64,000 nucleotides of DNA from Mesorhizobium sp. M4B.F.Ca.ET.058.02.1.1 (GCF_003952505.1 NZ_CP034450.1:2976001-3040000); one strand, 5' to 3'; shown: positions 32,278 through 41,018, counted from the stretch's first letter. The notes: a model not told the origin generated them from the letters alone. A program made the numbers and translations.

Positions 32278-33198
32278 ATGTCCCGGTCCGACGACAGCCG
32301 CTATCTCAAGGGTGGGCCGGTGGCCCAGCGCATCATCGCCTCCGTGCGCGAGGACGCCGCGATCGCCACAGCCGAGGGGTTTCCGCCAAAGCTGGTGTCG
32401 ATCACCGTCGGCGACACCGCCGCAGTCGATGTCTATGTGCGCAACCAGCGCGCCAAGGCGGAACTGGCCGGCATCGGCTTCGAAGAGCGGCGCTTTGCCG
32501 CCGACATCACCGCCGGCGAACTGGAGGCCGCGATCCACGGCCTCAATGCCGATCCACGCGTCACCGGCATCATCATCCAGCGGCCGGTGCCGGTGCACAT
32601 CCCGATCAAGACGCTGCAGGCGGCGGTGCATCCGCTGAAAGACGTCGAGGGCATGCATCCGGCCTCGATCGGCAATATCGTCTACAACCAGCTCGATCTG
32701 GCGCCCTGCACGGCGGCCGCCTCGGTCGAGCTCTTGAAGGAGACCGGCCTCGACCTCAAGGGGCTCGAGGTGGTCGTCGTCGGCCATTCCGAGATCGTCG
32801 GCAAGCCGATCGCCTTCCTCTTGATGAGCGAGGGCGCGACGGTGACGGTCTGCCATCACATGACGCGTTCGGTGGCAGCACACGCGCGGCGCGCCGACGC
32901 ACTGTTCGTCGCCGTCGGCAAGCCGCGCCTGATCAAGGCAGATATGGTGAAGCCGGGCGCCGCCGTCATCGACATCGGCATCAATTCCGAGATCGGACCG
33001 GACGGCGAGAGCCGCATAGTCGGCGACGTCGACACCGACAGCGTCAAAGAGGTCGCCTCCTGGATCACGCCGGTGCCGGGCGGCGTCGGGCCGATCACGG
33101 TGGCGATCCTGCTGCGCAACACGATGGTGGCGCTCAGCCGCCAGCGCGCGCTCTACCACGCGACCTACGGCGTGGCGGACAAGCTGGCGGCGGAGTAG
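32278..33198 (+). CDS. folD: FolD-family methylene-tetrahydrofolate dehydrogenase, cyclohydrolase Lys replaced
   Basis: A 306-aa FolD homologue of one-carbon metabolism (5,10-methylene-THF to 10-formyl-THF). The fold is complete: GDTAAVDVYVRNQ, GIIIQRPVP, the NADP-site segment VVVVGHSEIVGKPIAFLL and the C-terminal signature ITPVPGGVGPITVAILL. Two conserved catalytic positions differ. The Lys four residues after the active-site Tyr53 is Gln57, and the KDVDG pterin motif reads KDVEG (Glu124). The matching Lys-to-Gln change in the human enzyme removes cyclohydrolase but keeps dehydrogenase activity, so a dehydrogenase-only paralogue is likely. The start at 32278 follows an AAAGG element. A standard FolD probably exists elsewhere in the genome. 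Confidence 0.85.
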   Translation: MSRSDDSRYLKGGPVAQRIIASVREDAAIATAEGFPPKLVSITVGDTAAVDVYVRNQRAKAELAGIGFEERRFAADITAGELEAAIHGLNADPRVTGIIIQRPVPVHIPIKTLQAAVHPLKDVEGMHPASIGNIVYNQLDLAPCTAAASVELLKETGLDLKGLEVVVVGHSEIVGKPIAFLLMSEGATVTVCHHMTRSVAAHARRADALFVAVGKPRLIKADMVKPGAAVIDIGINSEIGPDGESRIVGDVDTDSVKEVASWITPVPGGVGPITVAILLRNTMVALSRQRALYHATYGVADKLAAE

Positions 33199-33270
33199 CG
33201 CGGTCACACGCCCGAGGCTATTACGTCAACCAAGCCGTTTCCAATTTTTGCAGACACGCCAATTGTCGAA

Positions 33271-33332
33271 GCTGGCGCCGCCCCTCATCGCCCGCCGGGC
33301 ACTTCTCCCCGTATAGTGACGGGGAGAAGGGG
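33271..33332. repeat. Palindromic repeat arm left of the IS element
   Basis: A CTGGCGCCGCCCCTCATCGC block followed by the dyad CTTCTCCCCGT / ACGGGGAGAAG (33302-33312 with 33319-33329). It is the inverted partner of 34724-34790; the IS lies between the two arms. Confidence 0.85.
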
Positions 33333-33336
33333 CTGG

Positions 33337-34664
33337 TGTCCGAACCGGATAGATAGGTAACAGAATGGACCGATTGCATAGGTGACAGTTTTCTCCCTCG
33401 CCGGAGGACCCGGCGATGGTTTGGCGAGAGACTGGCATCATGGACGAGCGGCTTCGTTTTGTAGTGGATTGCCTTTCTGGCGAAGAGACGATGAGCGAGC
33501 TTTGTGCGGCCTACGGAATTTCGCGCAAGATCGGCTATAAATGGCTGGGTCGCTACCGGGAGTTTGGCCCGGAAGGTTTGCACGATCGGCCGCGAGCGCC
33601 GCTCAATCATGGCCGTGCGACAGCCCTTGATCTTGTCGAGCGGATCGTGGCGGCGAAGGAGACGCATCCGCTGTGGGGGCCCAAGAAGATCGTGGCGCGG
33701 CTCAAGCGCGCGGCTCCCGACTTGATCTGGCCGTCGGCCTCGACGGCAGGCGCTATCCTTGCACGGCATGGGCTTGTCAGCGCCCGCAAGCGGACCCGGC
33801 TGCGGGCCTGCGGCAATGGACCTTGGCCGGAGCCGCAAGGGCCGAACGCGGTGTGGACCGGCGATCACAAGGGCTGGTTCCGGACCCGTGACGGGTGGCG
33901 TTGCGAACCGTTGACGGTGATGGATGCGTCGAGCCGCTACTTGCTGGCGCTCGAAGCGACCGGCTCGACGGCGGATGCCGAGGCCTGGCCGGTATTCGAG
34001 CGGCTGTTTGAGGAGCATGGCCTGCCGGACCGGTTCCGAAGCGACAATGGCCCGCCCTTCGCGTCGGCCGGTGTCACCGGGCTGACACCGCTTGCGGTGC
34101 GCTTCATCAAACTCGGCATCGCCCTGGAGCGGATCGCGCCCGGCAAACCCCAGCAGAACGGGCGCCACGAGCGCTTTCATCTGACCCTGTTGCCGCTGGC
34201 CGAGGCACCGGAGGCCGACAGGGCGACCCAGGGCCACGCCTTCGAGGCCTTCCGGCGCAGCTACAATGAAGAACGTCCCCATGAGGCGCTAGGCATGGAC
34301 ACTCCAGCCCAGCATTACAGATCCTCCCGGCGCGCCATGCCGACGATGCCGCCCGAGCCTGATTATCCGGCCGAGGCCGCGGTCCGTCATGTACGCCACA
34401 ATGGCGAGATCAGGTGGAACGGCGGCTTCGTCTATGTCTCGCAGGCACTGGTTGGTGAAGCTGTCGCGGCCGCCCAAACCGAGGATGGTCAATGGGCTCT
34501 TTCCTTCCATGCACACCAGCTCGGCATCATCGACACAAGGCGTATGACGCTTGTCCGCTGCAGCGCCGCGCTAACCAATCCGCTTGGCGCTGCAGCGGAC
34601 AAATAGGGGGAGAACTGTTACCTATGTATCCGGTTCAAACTGTTACCCATCTATCGGCTGGACA
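33337..34664 (+). mobile_element. Complete IS481-family insertion sequence, 1328 bp
   Basis: The ends are imperfect inverted repeats: left TGTCCGAACCGGATAGATAG then GTAACAG, right (complement) TGTCCAGCCGATAGATGGG then TAACAG. Each end has a second inner copy of the ATAGGTAACAG-like word (left inner TAGGTGACAG, right inner complement ACATAGGTAACAG). CTGG stands directly outside both ends (33333-33336 and 34665-34668), consistent with a 4-bp target duplication. One intact transposase gene fills it. It interrupts the spacer of a palindromic repeat pair and no gene. Confidence 0.9.
33416..34606 (+). CDS. IS481-family DDE transposase
   Basis: A 396-aa transposase. An N-terminal helix-turn-helix (residues about 10-60, MSELCAAYGISRKIGYKWLG) is followed by an rve-type RNase H fold. 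The catalytic residues are Asp150 (WTGDHKGWF), Asp210 (RSDNGPPF) and Glu252 (GKPQQNGRHERFH). The C-terminal tail (about residues 325-385) has the DUF-like strand-rich region seen in longer IS481 members. GGAGG lies upstream of the ATG at 33416. The frame is intact and the terminal repeats are present, so the element could be active. Confidence 0.93.
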   Translation: MVWRETGIMDERLRFVVDCLSGEETMSELCAAYGISRKIGYKWLGRYREFGPEGLHDRPRAPLNHGRATALDLVERIVAAKETHPLWGPKKIVARLKRAAPDLIWPSASTAGAILARHGLVSARKRTRLRACGNGPWPEPQGPNAVWTGDHKGWFRTRDGWRCEPLTVMDASSRYLLALEATGSTADAEAWPVFERLFEEHGLPDRFRSDNGPPFASAGVTGLTPLAVRFIKLGIALERIAPGKPQQNGRHERFHLTLLPLAEAPEADRATQGHAFEAFRRSYNEERPHEALGMDTPAQHYRSSRRAMPTMPPEPDYPAEAAVRHVRHNGEIRWNGGFVYVSQALVGEAVAAAQTEDGQWALSFHAHQLGIIDTRRMTLVRCSAALTNPLGAAADK

Positions 34665-34723
34665 CTGGCTGCGACGGCGGCGACCCTCTTGCAACGCAGG
34701 TGATTGGCGAAATCAGCCATGAC

Positions 34724-34790
34724 AGCGCCCCTCTCCCCGTCACTATACGGGGAGAGGACGCCGGCAGGCAGGTGAGGGGCAGCGCCGACA
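34724..34790. repeat. Palindromic repeat arm right of the IS element
   Basis: Inverted copy of 33271-33332, containing CTCTCCCCGT / ACGGGGAGAG around CACTAT, then a CCGGCAGGCAGGTGAGGGGC block. It lies just beyond the 3' end of glcF, which ends at 34835 on the minus strand. Confidence 0.85.
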
Positions 34791-34834
34791 GTCCGAAGAA
34801 TTATCTGGCCAAGTCGAAACCTGGAGGAACTGCA

Positions 34835-36160
34835 TCACTCTGCCGCGACCATCGTCGAGTCGGCAACGCCTTCCGGCTTCGGGCCGCCATAGGCCCAGTC
34901 GAGCAGCTTGATCGTGTGCACCACCGGCAGTTTCGCGGCGGAGGCGATCTGGGTGATGCAGCCTATGTTGCCGGTGGCGACGATTTCGGCGCCGGTCGAC
35001 TCGATGTTTTTCACCTTGCGGTCGCGCAGTTTTGCCGAGATCTCGGGCTGCAGGATGTTGTAGGTGCCAGCCGAGCCGCAACAAAGATGCCCTTCGCGCG
35101 GCTCGCGCACGACAAAGCCCGCCCTGGCCAGCAGCTCCTTCGGCTGCCGGGTGATCTTCTGGCCGTGCTGCATCGAGCAGGCCGAATGATAGGCGACGAC
35201 AGTGCCGGGCTTGCGCAGCGGTTCGGGCAGGTCGAGACCGGCCAGATATTCGGTGATGTCCTTGGCCAGCGCCGAGACCCGCGCGGCCTTTTCGGCATAG
35301 GCCGGATCGAGGCGCAGCATGAAGCCGTAGTCCTTGATCGTGGTGCCGCAGCCCGATGCGGTGATGACGATAGCATCGAGCCCGCCCTGGTCGATGGCGC
35401 GCGTCCAGGCGTCGACGTTCCGCCTCGCCGAGGCAAGGGCTGCCTCCTCGCGGCCCATATGGTGGACGAGCGCGCCGCAGCAGCCCTCGCCTTCCGGCAC
35501 CACGACATCGACGCCGAGCCTTGTCAGCAGCGAGATGGCCGTCTCGTTGATGGCCGGATCGAGCACCGACTGCGCGCAACCGGTCAGGATGGCAACGCGG
35601 CCCTTGCGCGTGCCCTGCCCGGCGTGCACGCCAGGCAAGGCCATTGCCGACACCGCCGGGATCGAGGATGGCGCGAGCCTGAGCATGGCGGCGACAGGCT
35701 TTAGCGCCGGCAGCTTTTCGAACAGGCCGATGAACGGCCTGCCGAGCCCGGCCAGCTTCAATGCCGCACGGAAGCGCGAGGGATAGGGCAGCACGAAAGC
35801 CAGCATGGCGCGCGTCAGCCGGTCGAGCAGCGGCCGCTTGTAAGTTTGCTGGATATGGGCGCGAGCATGGTCGACCAGATGCATGTAATTGACGCCCGAA
35901 GGGCATGTCGTCATGCAGGCGAGGCAGGACAGGCAGCGGTCGATATGGGTGACGATCTCCTTGTCGGCCGGCCGGCCGTTCTCGAGCATGTCCTTGATGA
36001 GATAAATCCGCCCGCGCGGCGAATCCAGCTCATTGCCCAAGGTCACATAGGTCGGGCAGGTGGCGGTGCAGAAGCCGCAATGCACGCATTTGCGCAGGAT
36101 CTTTTCCGATTCCGCGACGTGCGGATCGGCAAGCTGGGCGGCTGAGAAGTTGGTCTGCAC
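34835..36160 (-). CDS. glcF: Glycolate oxidase iron-sulfur subunit
   Basis: A 441-aa subunit of membrane-associated glycolate oxidase, passing electrons from the flavin subunits to quinone. Two [4Fe-4S] ferredoxin motifs lie in the N-terminal 110 residues (CVHCGFCTATCP and CLSCLACMTTCP). Two CCG domains follow in the C-terminal part (GEGCCGALVHHMG and GHLCCGSAGTYN), with further Cys in LTGCAQSVLDP and ACSMQHG. It is last in the minus-strand unit glcD-glcE-DUF4870-glcF, 9 bp after the DUF4870 stop. Confidence 0.95.
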   Translation of the reverse strand: MQTNFSAAQLADPHVAESEKILRKCVHCGFCTATCPTYVTLGNELDSPRGRIYLIKDMLENGRPADKEIVTHIDRCLSCLACMTTCPSGVNYMHLVDHARAHIQQTYKRPLLDRLTRAMLAFVLPYPSRFRAALKLAGLGRPFIGLFEKLPALKPVAAMLRLAPSSIPAVSAMALPGVHAGQGTRKGRVAILTGCAQSVLDPAINETAISLLTRLGVDVVVPEGEGCCGALVHHMGREEAALASARRNVDAWTRAIDQGGLDAIVITASGCGTTIKDYGFMLRLDPAYAEKAARVSALAKDITEYLAGLDLPEPLRKPGTVVAYHSACSMQHGQKITRQPKELLARAGFVVREPREGHLCCGSAGTYNILQPEISAKLRDRKVKNIESTGAEIVATGNIGCITQIASAAKLPVVHTIKLLDWAYGGPKPEGVADSTMVAAE

Positions 36161-36169
36161 CGGGGAGTC

Positions 36170-36559
36170 CTATTGTCCGAGGAGCCAGCTTTGCGGGTTC
36201 TTGACCGGCTCGCCGCGCTGCAGCGCCTGCAGCCCGAGGATGCAGCGGGCGATGAACCAGACAGCAGCGGCAAACATCAGCAGGAAGCCGATCACGAGCA
36301 TCATAAGGACCACGGAGATCAGCGCGTAGAGCAAACCGATCCAGAAGGTCCTGATCAGGAAGGTGTAGTGGCTTTCGACGAAGCCGCCAGCCTTGCCGCG
36401 GTTGATGTAGGCAAGCACGATGCCGACAATGCCGGTGACGCCAATGACGAGGCCGGCGAGATAGAGAATGTAGATGACCAGGGCGTTGGTCGAACCTGGC
36501 TCCAGCCAGCGATCGGTCTGGCGCGGTCCGCCGCCCGGGCCTTGATTGATGTTGCTCAT
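36170..36559 (-). CDS. DUF4870-like membrane protein within the glc operon
   Basis: A 129-aa protein with three predicted helices (residues about 28-50, 68-90, 92-112), resembling DUF4870/Tic20-like small membrane proteins: INRGKAGGFVESHYTFLIRTFW and the tail RGEPVKNPQSWL are typical. It overlaps the end of glcE by 4 bp and is 9 bp upstream of glcF, so it is co-translated with glycolate oxidase subunits. A membrane anchor or assembly role is possible but only inferred from position. Confidence 0.8.
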   Translation of the reverse strand: MSNINQGPGGGPRQTDRWLEPGSTNALVIYILYLAGLVIGVTGIVGIVLAYINRGKAGGFVESHYTFLIRTFWIGLLYALISVVLMMLVIGFLLMFAAAVWFIARCILGLQALQRGEPVKNPQSWLLGQ

Positions 36560-37812
36560 TGTGCTGCTCCTTCCGATGAGTGTGCCAGAGTAGCAGAGCT
36601 GGAACCCGGCGCCATTCGACCGGGGTTGAGGATATGCTTGGGGTCGAACTCGGCCTTCAGCCGCGCCGACAGCGCCGCCAGATGCGGTGGCTGCGGCTCG
36701 AACACCGGCAGAGCGGCGCGATGCGCGGGTGCGGCGCGCACCAGCGTCGCGTGGCCGCCGCCATGCTTGCGGATCAGGCCGCGCAGCAGGTCGGCCTCGG
36801 GATCGTTCTCGCGCATCGACAGCCAGACCAGACCGCCCTGCCAATCGTAGAAAGCGTCGACCGCCGCCTGCATGCGCAGGGCCATCACCATGTGATGCGC
36901 CTGCGACGGCGCCATCGACACACGCCATACCGGTCTCGCGCCGCCATCGGCGAAGGGTATGCAATCGCGGATATCGCGCCAGATGGCCTTCGACGCCTCG
37001 CCGGCGATCTCCTCCAGTGGCCCTGCTTTGCCAAGCAGCTGCTTCAATGCCTCGATGCGATAGACAACGGAAGGGCCAAAACCCTCGACGCGCAGCAGCG
37101 TCGCGGCATCGCTGCCATGCTTGCCGGTAGCGACGCGCGCTGTGATGCGCTCAGGCAGGTGCGCGGCGCTCGACACTTCGGCGCTGGAGCCAAGTGCCAG
37201 CGCCATGGCGGCCGTCGCCGCCTCGTCGAGCAGGCCACGGATGGCGAGCGTCACCTCGGTCTCCGCCGCCGGCAGCACCTTGAAGGTGACGTCGGTCAGC
37301 ACGGCGAGCGTGCCCCAGCTTCCCGCCATCAGCTTGGAGAGATCGTAGCCGGTGACGTTCTTGACGACGCGGCCGCCGGACTTGAAGGCCTCGCCGCGAC
37401 CCGAGATGGCGCCGACGCCGAGGATGTGGTCGCGCGCCGCGCCAGCCTTCAGCCGGCGCGGGCCGGACAGATTCGCCGCAAGCACGCCGCCGATCGTGCC
37501 TTTGCCCGGCTCGCCGCCGAGCAGTCGGCCATAGTCCATCGGCTCGAAGGCGAATTGCTGGCCGTTCTCGGCAAGCAGCCTCTCGATCTCGGCAAGCGCC
37601 GTGCCGGCTTTGGCCGACAGCACCAATTCGGCTGGCTCGTAGAGGGTGATACCGGTGAGCTTCGACAGGCCGAGCGTGTGTTCCGCTTGCAGCGGACGAC
37701 CGATGCCGCGCTTGGAACCATGCCCGAGGATCTCCAACGGCGCCTCTTCCGCTGCAGCCCATTGAATGGTGGAGAGGACTTCGGCGGATGAGATTGGGGT
37801 GAAGGTTGTCAT
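36556..37812 (-). CDS. glcE: Glycolate oxidase FAD-binding subunit
   Basis: A 418-aa flavoprotein subunit related to GlcD but shorter. The FAD_binding_4 (PCMH-type) half shows ILGHGSKRGIGRPL, GEPGKGTIGGVLAANLSGPR and GRVVKNVTGYDLSKLMAGSWG; the C-terminal FAD-linked oxidase cap ends with FDPKHILNPGRM. It works with GlcD and GlcF to oxidise glycolate to glyoxylate. The start at 37812 (MTTFTPISSAE) was chosen; the frame runs back to 37872 through a hairpin repeat. Confidence 0.94.
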   Translation of the reverse strand: MTTFTPISSAEVLSTIQWAAAEEAPLEILGHGSKRGIGRPLQAEHTLGLSKLTGITLYEPAELVLSAKAGTALAEIERLLAENGQQFAFEPMDYGRLLGGEPGKGTIGGVLAANLSGPRRLKAGAARDHILGVGAISGRGEAFKSGGRVVKNVTGYDLSKLMAGSWGTLAVLTDVTFKVLPAAETEVTLAIRGLLDEAATAAMALALGSSAEVSSAAHLPERITARVATGKHGSDAATLLRVEGFGPSVVYRIEALKQLLGKAGPLEEIAGEASKAIWRDIRDCIPFADGGARPVWRVSMAPSQAHHMVMALRMQAAVDAFYDWQGGLVWLSMRENDPEADLLRGLIRKHGGGHATLVRAAPAHRAALPVFEPQPPHLAALSARLKAEFDPKHILNPGRMAPGSSSATLAHSSEGAAQ

Positions 37813-37831
37813 CGGAGAGCGCCTTTCCTCG

Positions 37832-37848
37832 CCCCCGCAAAGCGGGGG
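37832..37848. repeat. GC hairpin between glcD and glcE
   Basis: CCCCCGC-AAA-GCGGGGG, a strong 7-bp hairpin just upstream of the glcE start within a 108-bp gap. It could cause partial termination or protect the upstream mRNA end. Confidence 0.6.
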
Positions 37849-37920
37849 AGAGGTGGCTCGGGCGTAGCCCAAGACGGAGATAGGCCGCGTTCCTGCGCCG
37901 TCATGCGAAATTGGCCCCCA

Positions 37921-39417
37921 TCAAAACCTCGGAATGTCCGGAAACGCCACCTGCCCGCGATGCACATGCATCCGCCCCAGCTCGGCGCAGCGGCGGAGCT
38001 GCGGGAAGACCTTGCCGGGGTTGAGCAGGTGGTTGGGGTCGAAGGCGCATTTGACCCTCATCTGCTGGTCGAGGTCGACCTGGTTGAACATTTCCGGCAT
38101 CAGGTCGCGTTTTTCGACGCCGACGCCATGCTCGCCGGTCAGCACGCCGCCAACCTGGACACAGAGGCGCAGGATGTCGGCGCCGAAGCTTTCGGCCTTG
38201 TCCAGCTCGCCCGGCACGTTGGCGTCGTAGAGGATCAGCGGGTGCAGGTTGCCGTCGCCGGCGTGGAAGACGTTGGCGACTCCGAGCCCGTATTTCTCCG
38301 ACAGGTCGCGCATGCCGGCGAGCACGCGCGGCAGTTCCTTGCGCGGTATGGTGCCGTCCATGCAGTAATAGTCGGGCGAGATGCGGCCGACCGCCGGGAA
38401 GGCCGCCTTGCGGCCGGCCCAGAAGCTCAGCCGCTCCTGCTCCGACTGCGAGATGCGGCAGGTGGTCGAGCCGTTCCTGTAGGCGATCGCCTCGACGAGG
38501 CCGATCAGGTGGTCGACCTCGACGCCCGGTCCGTCGAGCTCGACGATCAGCAGCGCCTCGACGTCGAGCGGATAACCGGCATGGACGAAATCCTCCGCGG
38601 CGTGGATCGCCGGGCGGTCCATCATCTCCATGCCGCCGGGGATGATGCCGGCGCCGATGATGTCGGCGACGCACTGGCCGCCCTGCTCGCTGGTCGGAAA
38701 GCCGATCAGGAGAGCGCGCGCCGTCTCCGGCTTCTTCAGGATGCGCACGGTGACCTCGCTGACGACGCCGAGCAGGCCCTCGGAGCCAGTCATGACGCCG
38801 AGCAGATCATAGCCCTCGGCGTCGAGATGCCGACCGCCCAGCCGCACCACCTCGCCATTCATCAAGACCATCTCGATGCCCAGCACATTGTTGGCGGTCA
38901 GCCCGTATTTCAGGCAATGCACGCCGCCGGAATTCTCCGCCACGTTGCCGCCGATCGAGCAGGCGATCTGGGAGGATGGATCAGGGGCGTAATAAAAGCC
39001 CTCCTGCTCGACGGCGGTGGTGATGCCGAGATTGGTGACGCCCGGTTGGGCGACGACAACTCGATTGGGAAAGTCGATCTCCAGGATGCGGTTGAAGCGG
39101 CTCATGACCAGCAGCACGGCATCCTCGAGCGGCAGCGCGCCGCCCGAGAGCGATGTGCCGGAGCCGCGCGGCACGACGCGGATGTTGCGATCGTTGCAGT
39201 ATTTGAGCACCCGCGAGACCTGCGCCACCGTTTCCGGCAGCACCACGACCAGGGGCAACTGCCGGTAGGCGGTGAGACCGTCGCTCTCGAAGGCGCGCAT
39301 TTCATTGGCCGTGTCGACCACGCCCTCGCCCGGCACGATGATGCGCATGTCGGCGACGATCTCGGCGCGCCGGCGAATGGTGGCGGCATCTGGCTTCGGC
39401 ATGGCAAGGCCGGGCAT
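37921..39417 (-). CDS. glcD: Glycolate oxidase FAD-linked subunit
   Basis: A 498-aa FAD-linked oxidase that oxidises glycolate. FAD-binding segments are VVPRGSGTSLSGGALPLEDAV (seen in part), SIGGNVAENSGGVHCLKYG and GSEGLLGVVSEVTVRI; the catalytic cap has NVFHAGDGNLHPLI and TGEHGVGVEKRDLM. The ATG at 39417 with AGAGG eight bases upstream is preferred over the TTG at 39444, which lies inside the candidate operator. First gene of the glcDEF unit. Confidence 0.95.
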   Translation of the reverse strand: MPGLAMPKPDAATIRRRAEIVADMRIIVPGEGVVDTANEMRAFESDGLTAYRQLPLVVVLPETVAQVSRVLKYCNDRNIRVVPRGSGTSLSGGALPLEDAVLLVMSRFNRILEIDFPNRVVVAQPGVTNLGITTAVEQEGFYYAPDPSSQIACSIGGNVAENSGGVHCLKYGLTANNVLGIEMVLMNGEVVRLGGRHLDAEGYDLLGVMTGSEGLLGVVSEVTVRILKKPETARALLIGFPTSEQGGQCVADIIGAGIIPGGMEMMDRPAIHAAEDFVHAGYPLDVEALLIVELDGPGVEVDHLIGLVEAIAYRNGSTTCRISQSEQERLSFWAGRKAAFPAVGRISPDYYCMDGTIPRKELPRVLAGMRDLSEKYGLGVANVFHAGDGNLHPLILYDANVPGELDKAESFGADILRLCVQVGGVLTGEHGVGVEKRDLMPEMFNQVDLDQQMRVKCAFDPNHLLNPGKVFPQLRRCAELGRMHVHRGQVAFPDIPRF

Positions 39418-39435
39418 GGGCTGCCTCTTCGCTTT

Positions 39436-39458
39436 ACTGGTCAAAATCTTTTACCAGT
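39436..39458. promoter_or_regulatory. Candidate GntR-type operator upstream of glcD
   Basis: A perfect inverted repeat ACTGGT (39436-39441) and ACCAGT (39453-39458), equal to ACTGG-N13-CCAGT, 19 bp upstream of the glcD start. The 12-base word ACTGGTCAAAAT recurs with one change upstream of the GntR regulator gene (41160-41171, complement). Confidence 0.6.
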
Positions 39459-39538
39459 GAAGCGCGTCAGTTGCAAACTCTGCATTGATCGAGATCGAGT
39501 GCCGGACGCTTCCGCAGCGGCAATCTGCCGCTGCGCCC

Positions 39539-39697
39539 TAATCTCCCCCTCGAGGGGGGAGATGGCCGCGAAGCGGTCAGAGGGGGTCCTAGCGCGTGAA
39601 ATGCCAACGCTGTCTGACGTCGCGAAGAGCGTCGGCGCCCCACGCGAGGCGACCCCCTCTGTCGCCTTCGGAGACATCTCCCCTCAAGGGGGAGATT
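39539..39697. repeat. Paired inverted palindromic repeat, 3' end of the DUF3422 gene
   Basis: Left arm 39539-39589 and right arm 39650-39697 are inverted near-copies: CCCCCTCTG, a CGC-TTCG dyad and ATCTCCCC-CTC. The right arm ends at the DUF3422 stop codon. Same family as the pairs at 26.3 and 28.2 kb. Confidence 0.85.
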
Positions 39698-41018
39698 ATT
39701 CTCCCGGATGTTTCGCCGGCTCGGAGTGCATGCGCCGCACGCGGCGCACGCCCCACCAGACAAGCAGGATGGCGACCGGCACCGCGGCGGCGGTGACGAC
39801 TTCGGGCGCAAAGGCATGGCCGAAGATCGAGGCGCCCTTGGCGAGATAGGAGATGAGGCCGACGACGTAATAGGAAACGGCGGCGACGGAAAGGCCTTCG
39901 ACCGTCTGCTGCAGGCGCAGTTGCAGGCGGGCGCGGTTGTTCATCGAGGCCAGCAGGTCGCGGTTCTGCTTCTCGACCTCGACATCGACCCAGGTGCGCA
40001 GGAGCGTGGTGGCCCGGGTGAGTTTGCGCGACAGGTTGGCCTGCCGCTCCTCGACCGAGCGGCAGGTGCGCATGGCCGGCGCCATGCGCCGCTGCAGGAA
40101 GCCGGCCCAGGTGTCGTAGCCGGACACCGGCTCTTCCTCCAATGCCTCGAGTCGCTCGACGACAATGCCGTCATAGGCGCGGCTGGCGCCGAAGCGATAG
40201 AGGCTGGAGGCGGCATCCGCCTCCAATTCGGCGGCCAGCTCGGTCAGGTCGGCAAGCAGCGTCTGGCTGTCCCGGGTCTCCGCCCCCTTCATTTCCAGCG
40301 TGGTCTGCGCCAGCCGGTCCTCGATGCGGCGGGCGCGGCCGGAGAGCGTCAGCGCCAGCGGCAGGCCGAGCATGGCCAGCGTCCGGTAGGTCTCGATGTC
40401 GATCAGCCGCTGCGACAGCGCGCCGGTGCTGGCCGGCGTCAGGCCCCGATCGAGCACCAGCATGCGTGTCAGGCCGTCGCCGTCCTGGCGGAAGTCCGTG
40501 ACAATGGCGGCATTGCCGCGCCCGACCAGCGAGTAGCACAGGCTGGTCGGGTCGAAATCGGCGATCAGTCTTTCGCTGGCCTGCGTCCATTTGCGGATCT
40601 CGAGCCTGATCCCGGATATGACCGTGCCCGGCGGCGAAAACCCGTTGCCAAAAGGCGAATCCTCCTGCGATCCGGCGCTTTCGGCAAGCGGCCCTTCCCA
40701 CAGGTAGGTCGAGAATTCCGTGTGCCGTTCCCAGCGCAACGAGCCCTTGCCCCACTTCATGGCATGGTGGCGGGCCTGGCGGTCGGGGGCGGCGATGCCA
40801 AGGCGTCGCGACATCTCCGAAAGCACCGCGTGGTCGACGCCGGAGCCGCCTTCGGTCATGAAGGAAAGCTGGATCAGCACGCGCGGCTTCTCGATCAGCG
40901 GATGCGGCCTGGCATGGACCTCGCCCAGCGCGCCGGAGCGCCCTCCATGCGCCGGAAAACCCATGACGCTGCCCTGGGCGCGTGGCTGGAATTCGAGATT
41001 GGACGTCTCGTCCGACAC
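39696..41018 (-). CDS. DUF3422 family membrane-anchored protein
   Basis: A 440-aa protein of the proteobacterial DUF3422 family. The N-terminal segment EVHARPHPLIEKPRVLIQLS is diagnostic. Residues about 130-370 are mostly helical, and two C-terminal transmembrane helices follow (VAAVSYYVVGLISYLA and VVTAAAVPVAILLVWWGVR). The family function is unknown. It stands alone, divergent from the GntR-lldD pair across about 207 bp, and its stop is embedded in a palindromic repeat. Confidence 0.88.
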   Translation of the reverse strand: MSDETSNLEFQPRAQGSVMGFPAHGGRSGALGEVHARPHPLIEKPRVLIQLSFMTEGGSGVDHAVLSEMSRRLGIAAPDRQARHHAMKWGKGSLRWERHTEFSTYLWEGPLAESAGSQEDSPFGNGFSPPGTVISGIRLEIRKWTQASERLIADFDPTSLCYSLVGRGNAAIVTDFRQDGDGLTRMLVLDRGLTPASTGALSQRLIDIETYRTLAMLGLPLALTLSGRARRIEDRLAQTTLEMKGAETRDSQTLLADLTELAAELEADAASSLYRFGASRAYDGIVVERLEALEEEPVSGYDTWAGFLQRRMAPAMRTCRSVEERQANLSRKLTRATTLLRTWVDVEVEKQNRDLLASMNNRARLQLRLQQTVEGLSVAAVSYYVVGLISYLAKGASIFGHAFAPEVVTAAAVPVAILLVWWGVRRVRRMHSEPAKHPGE

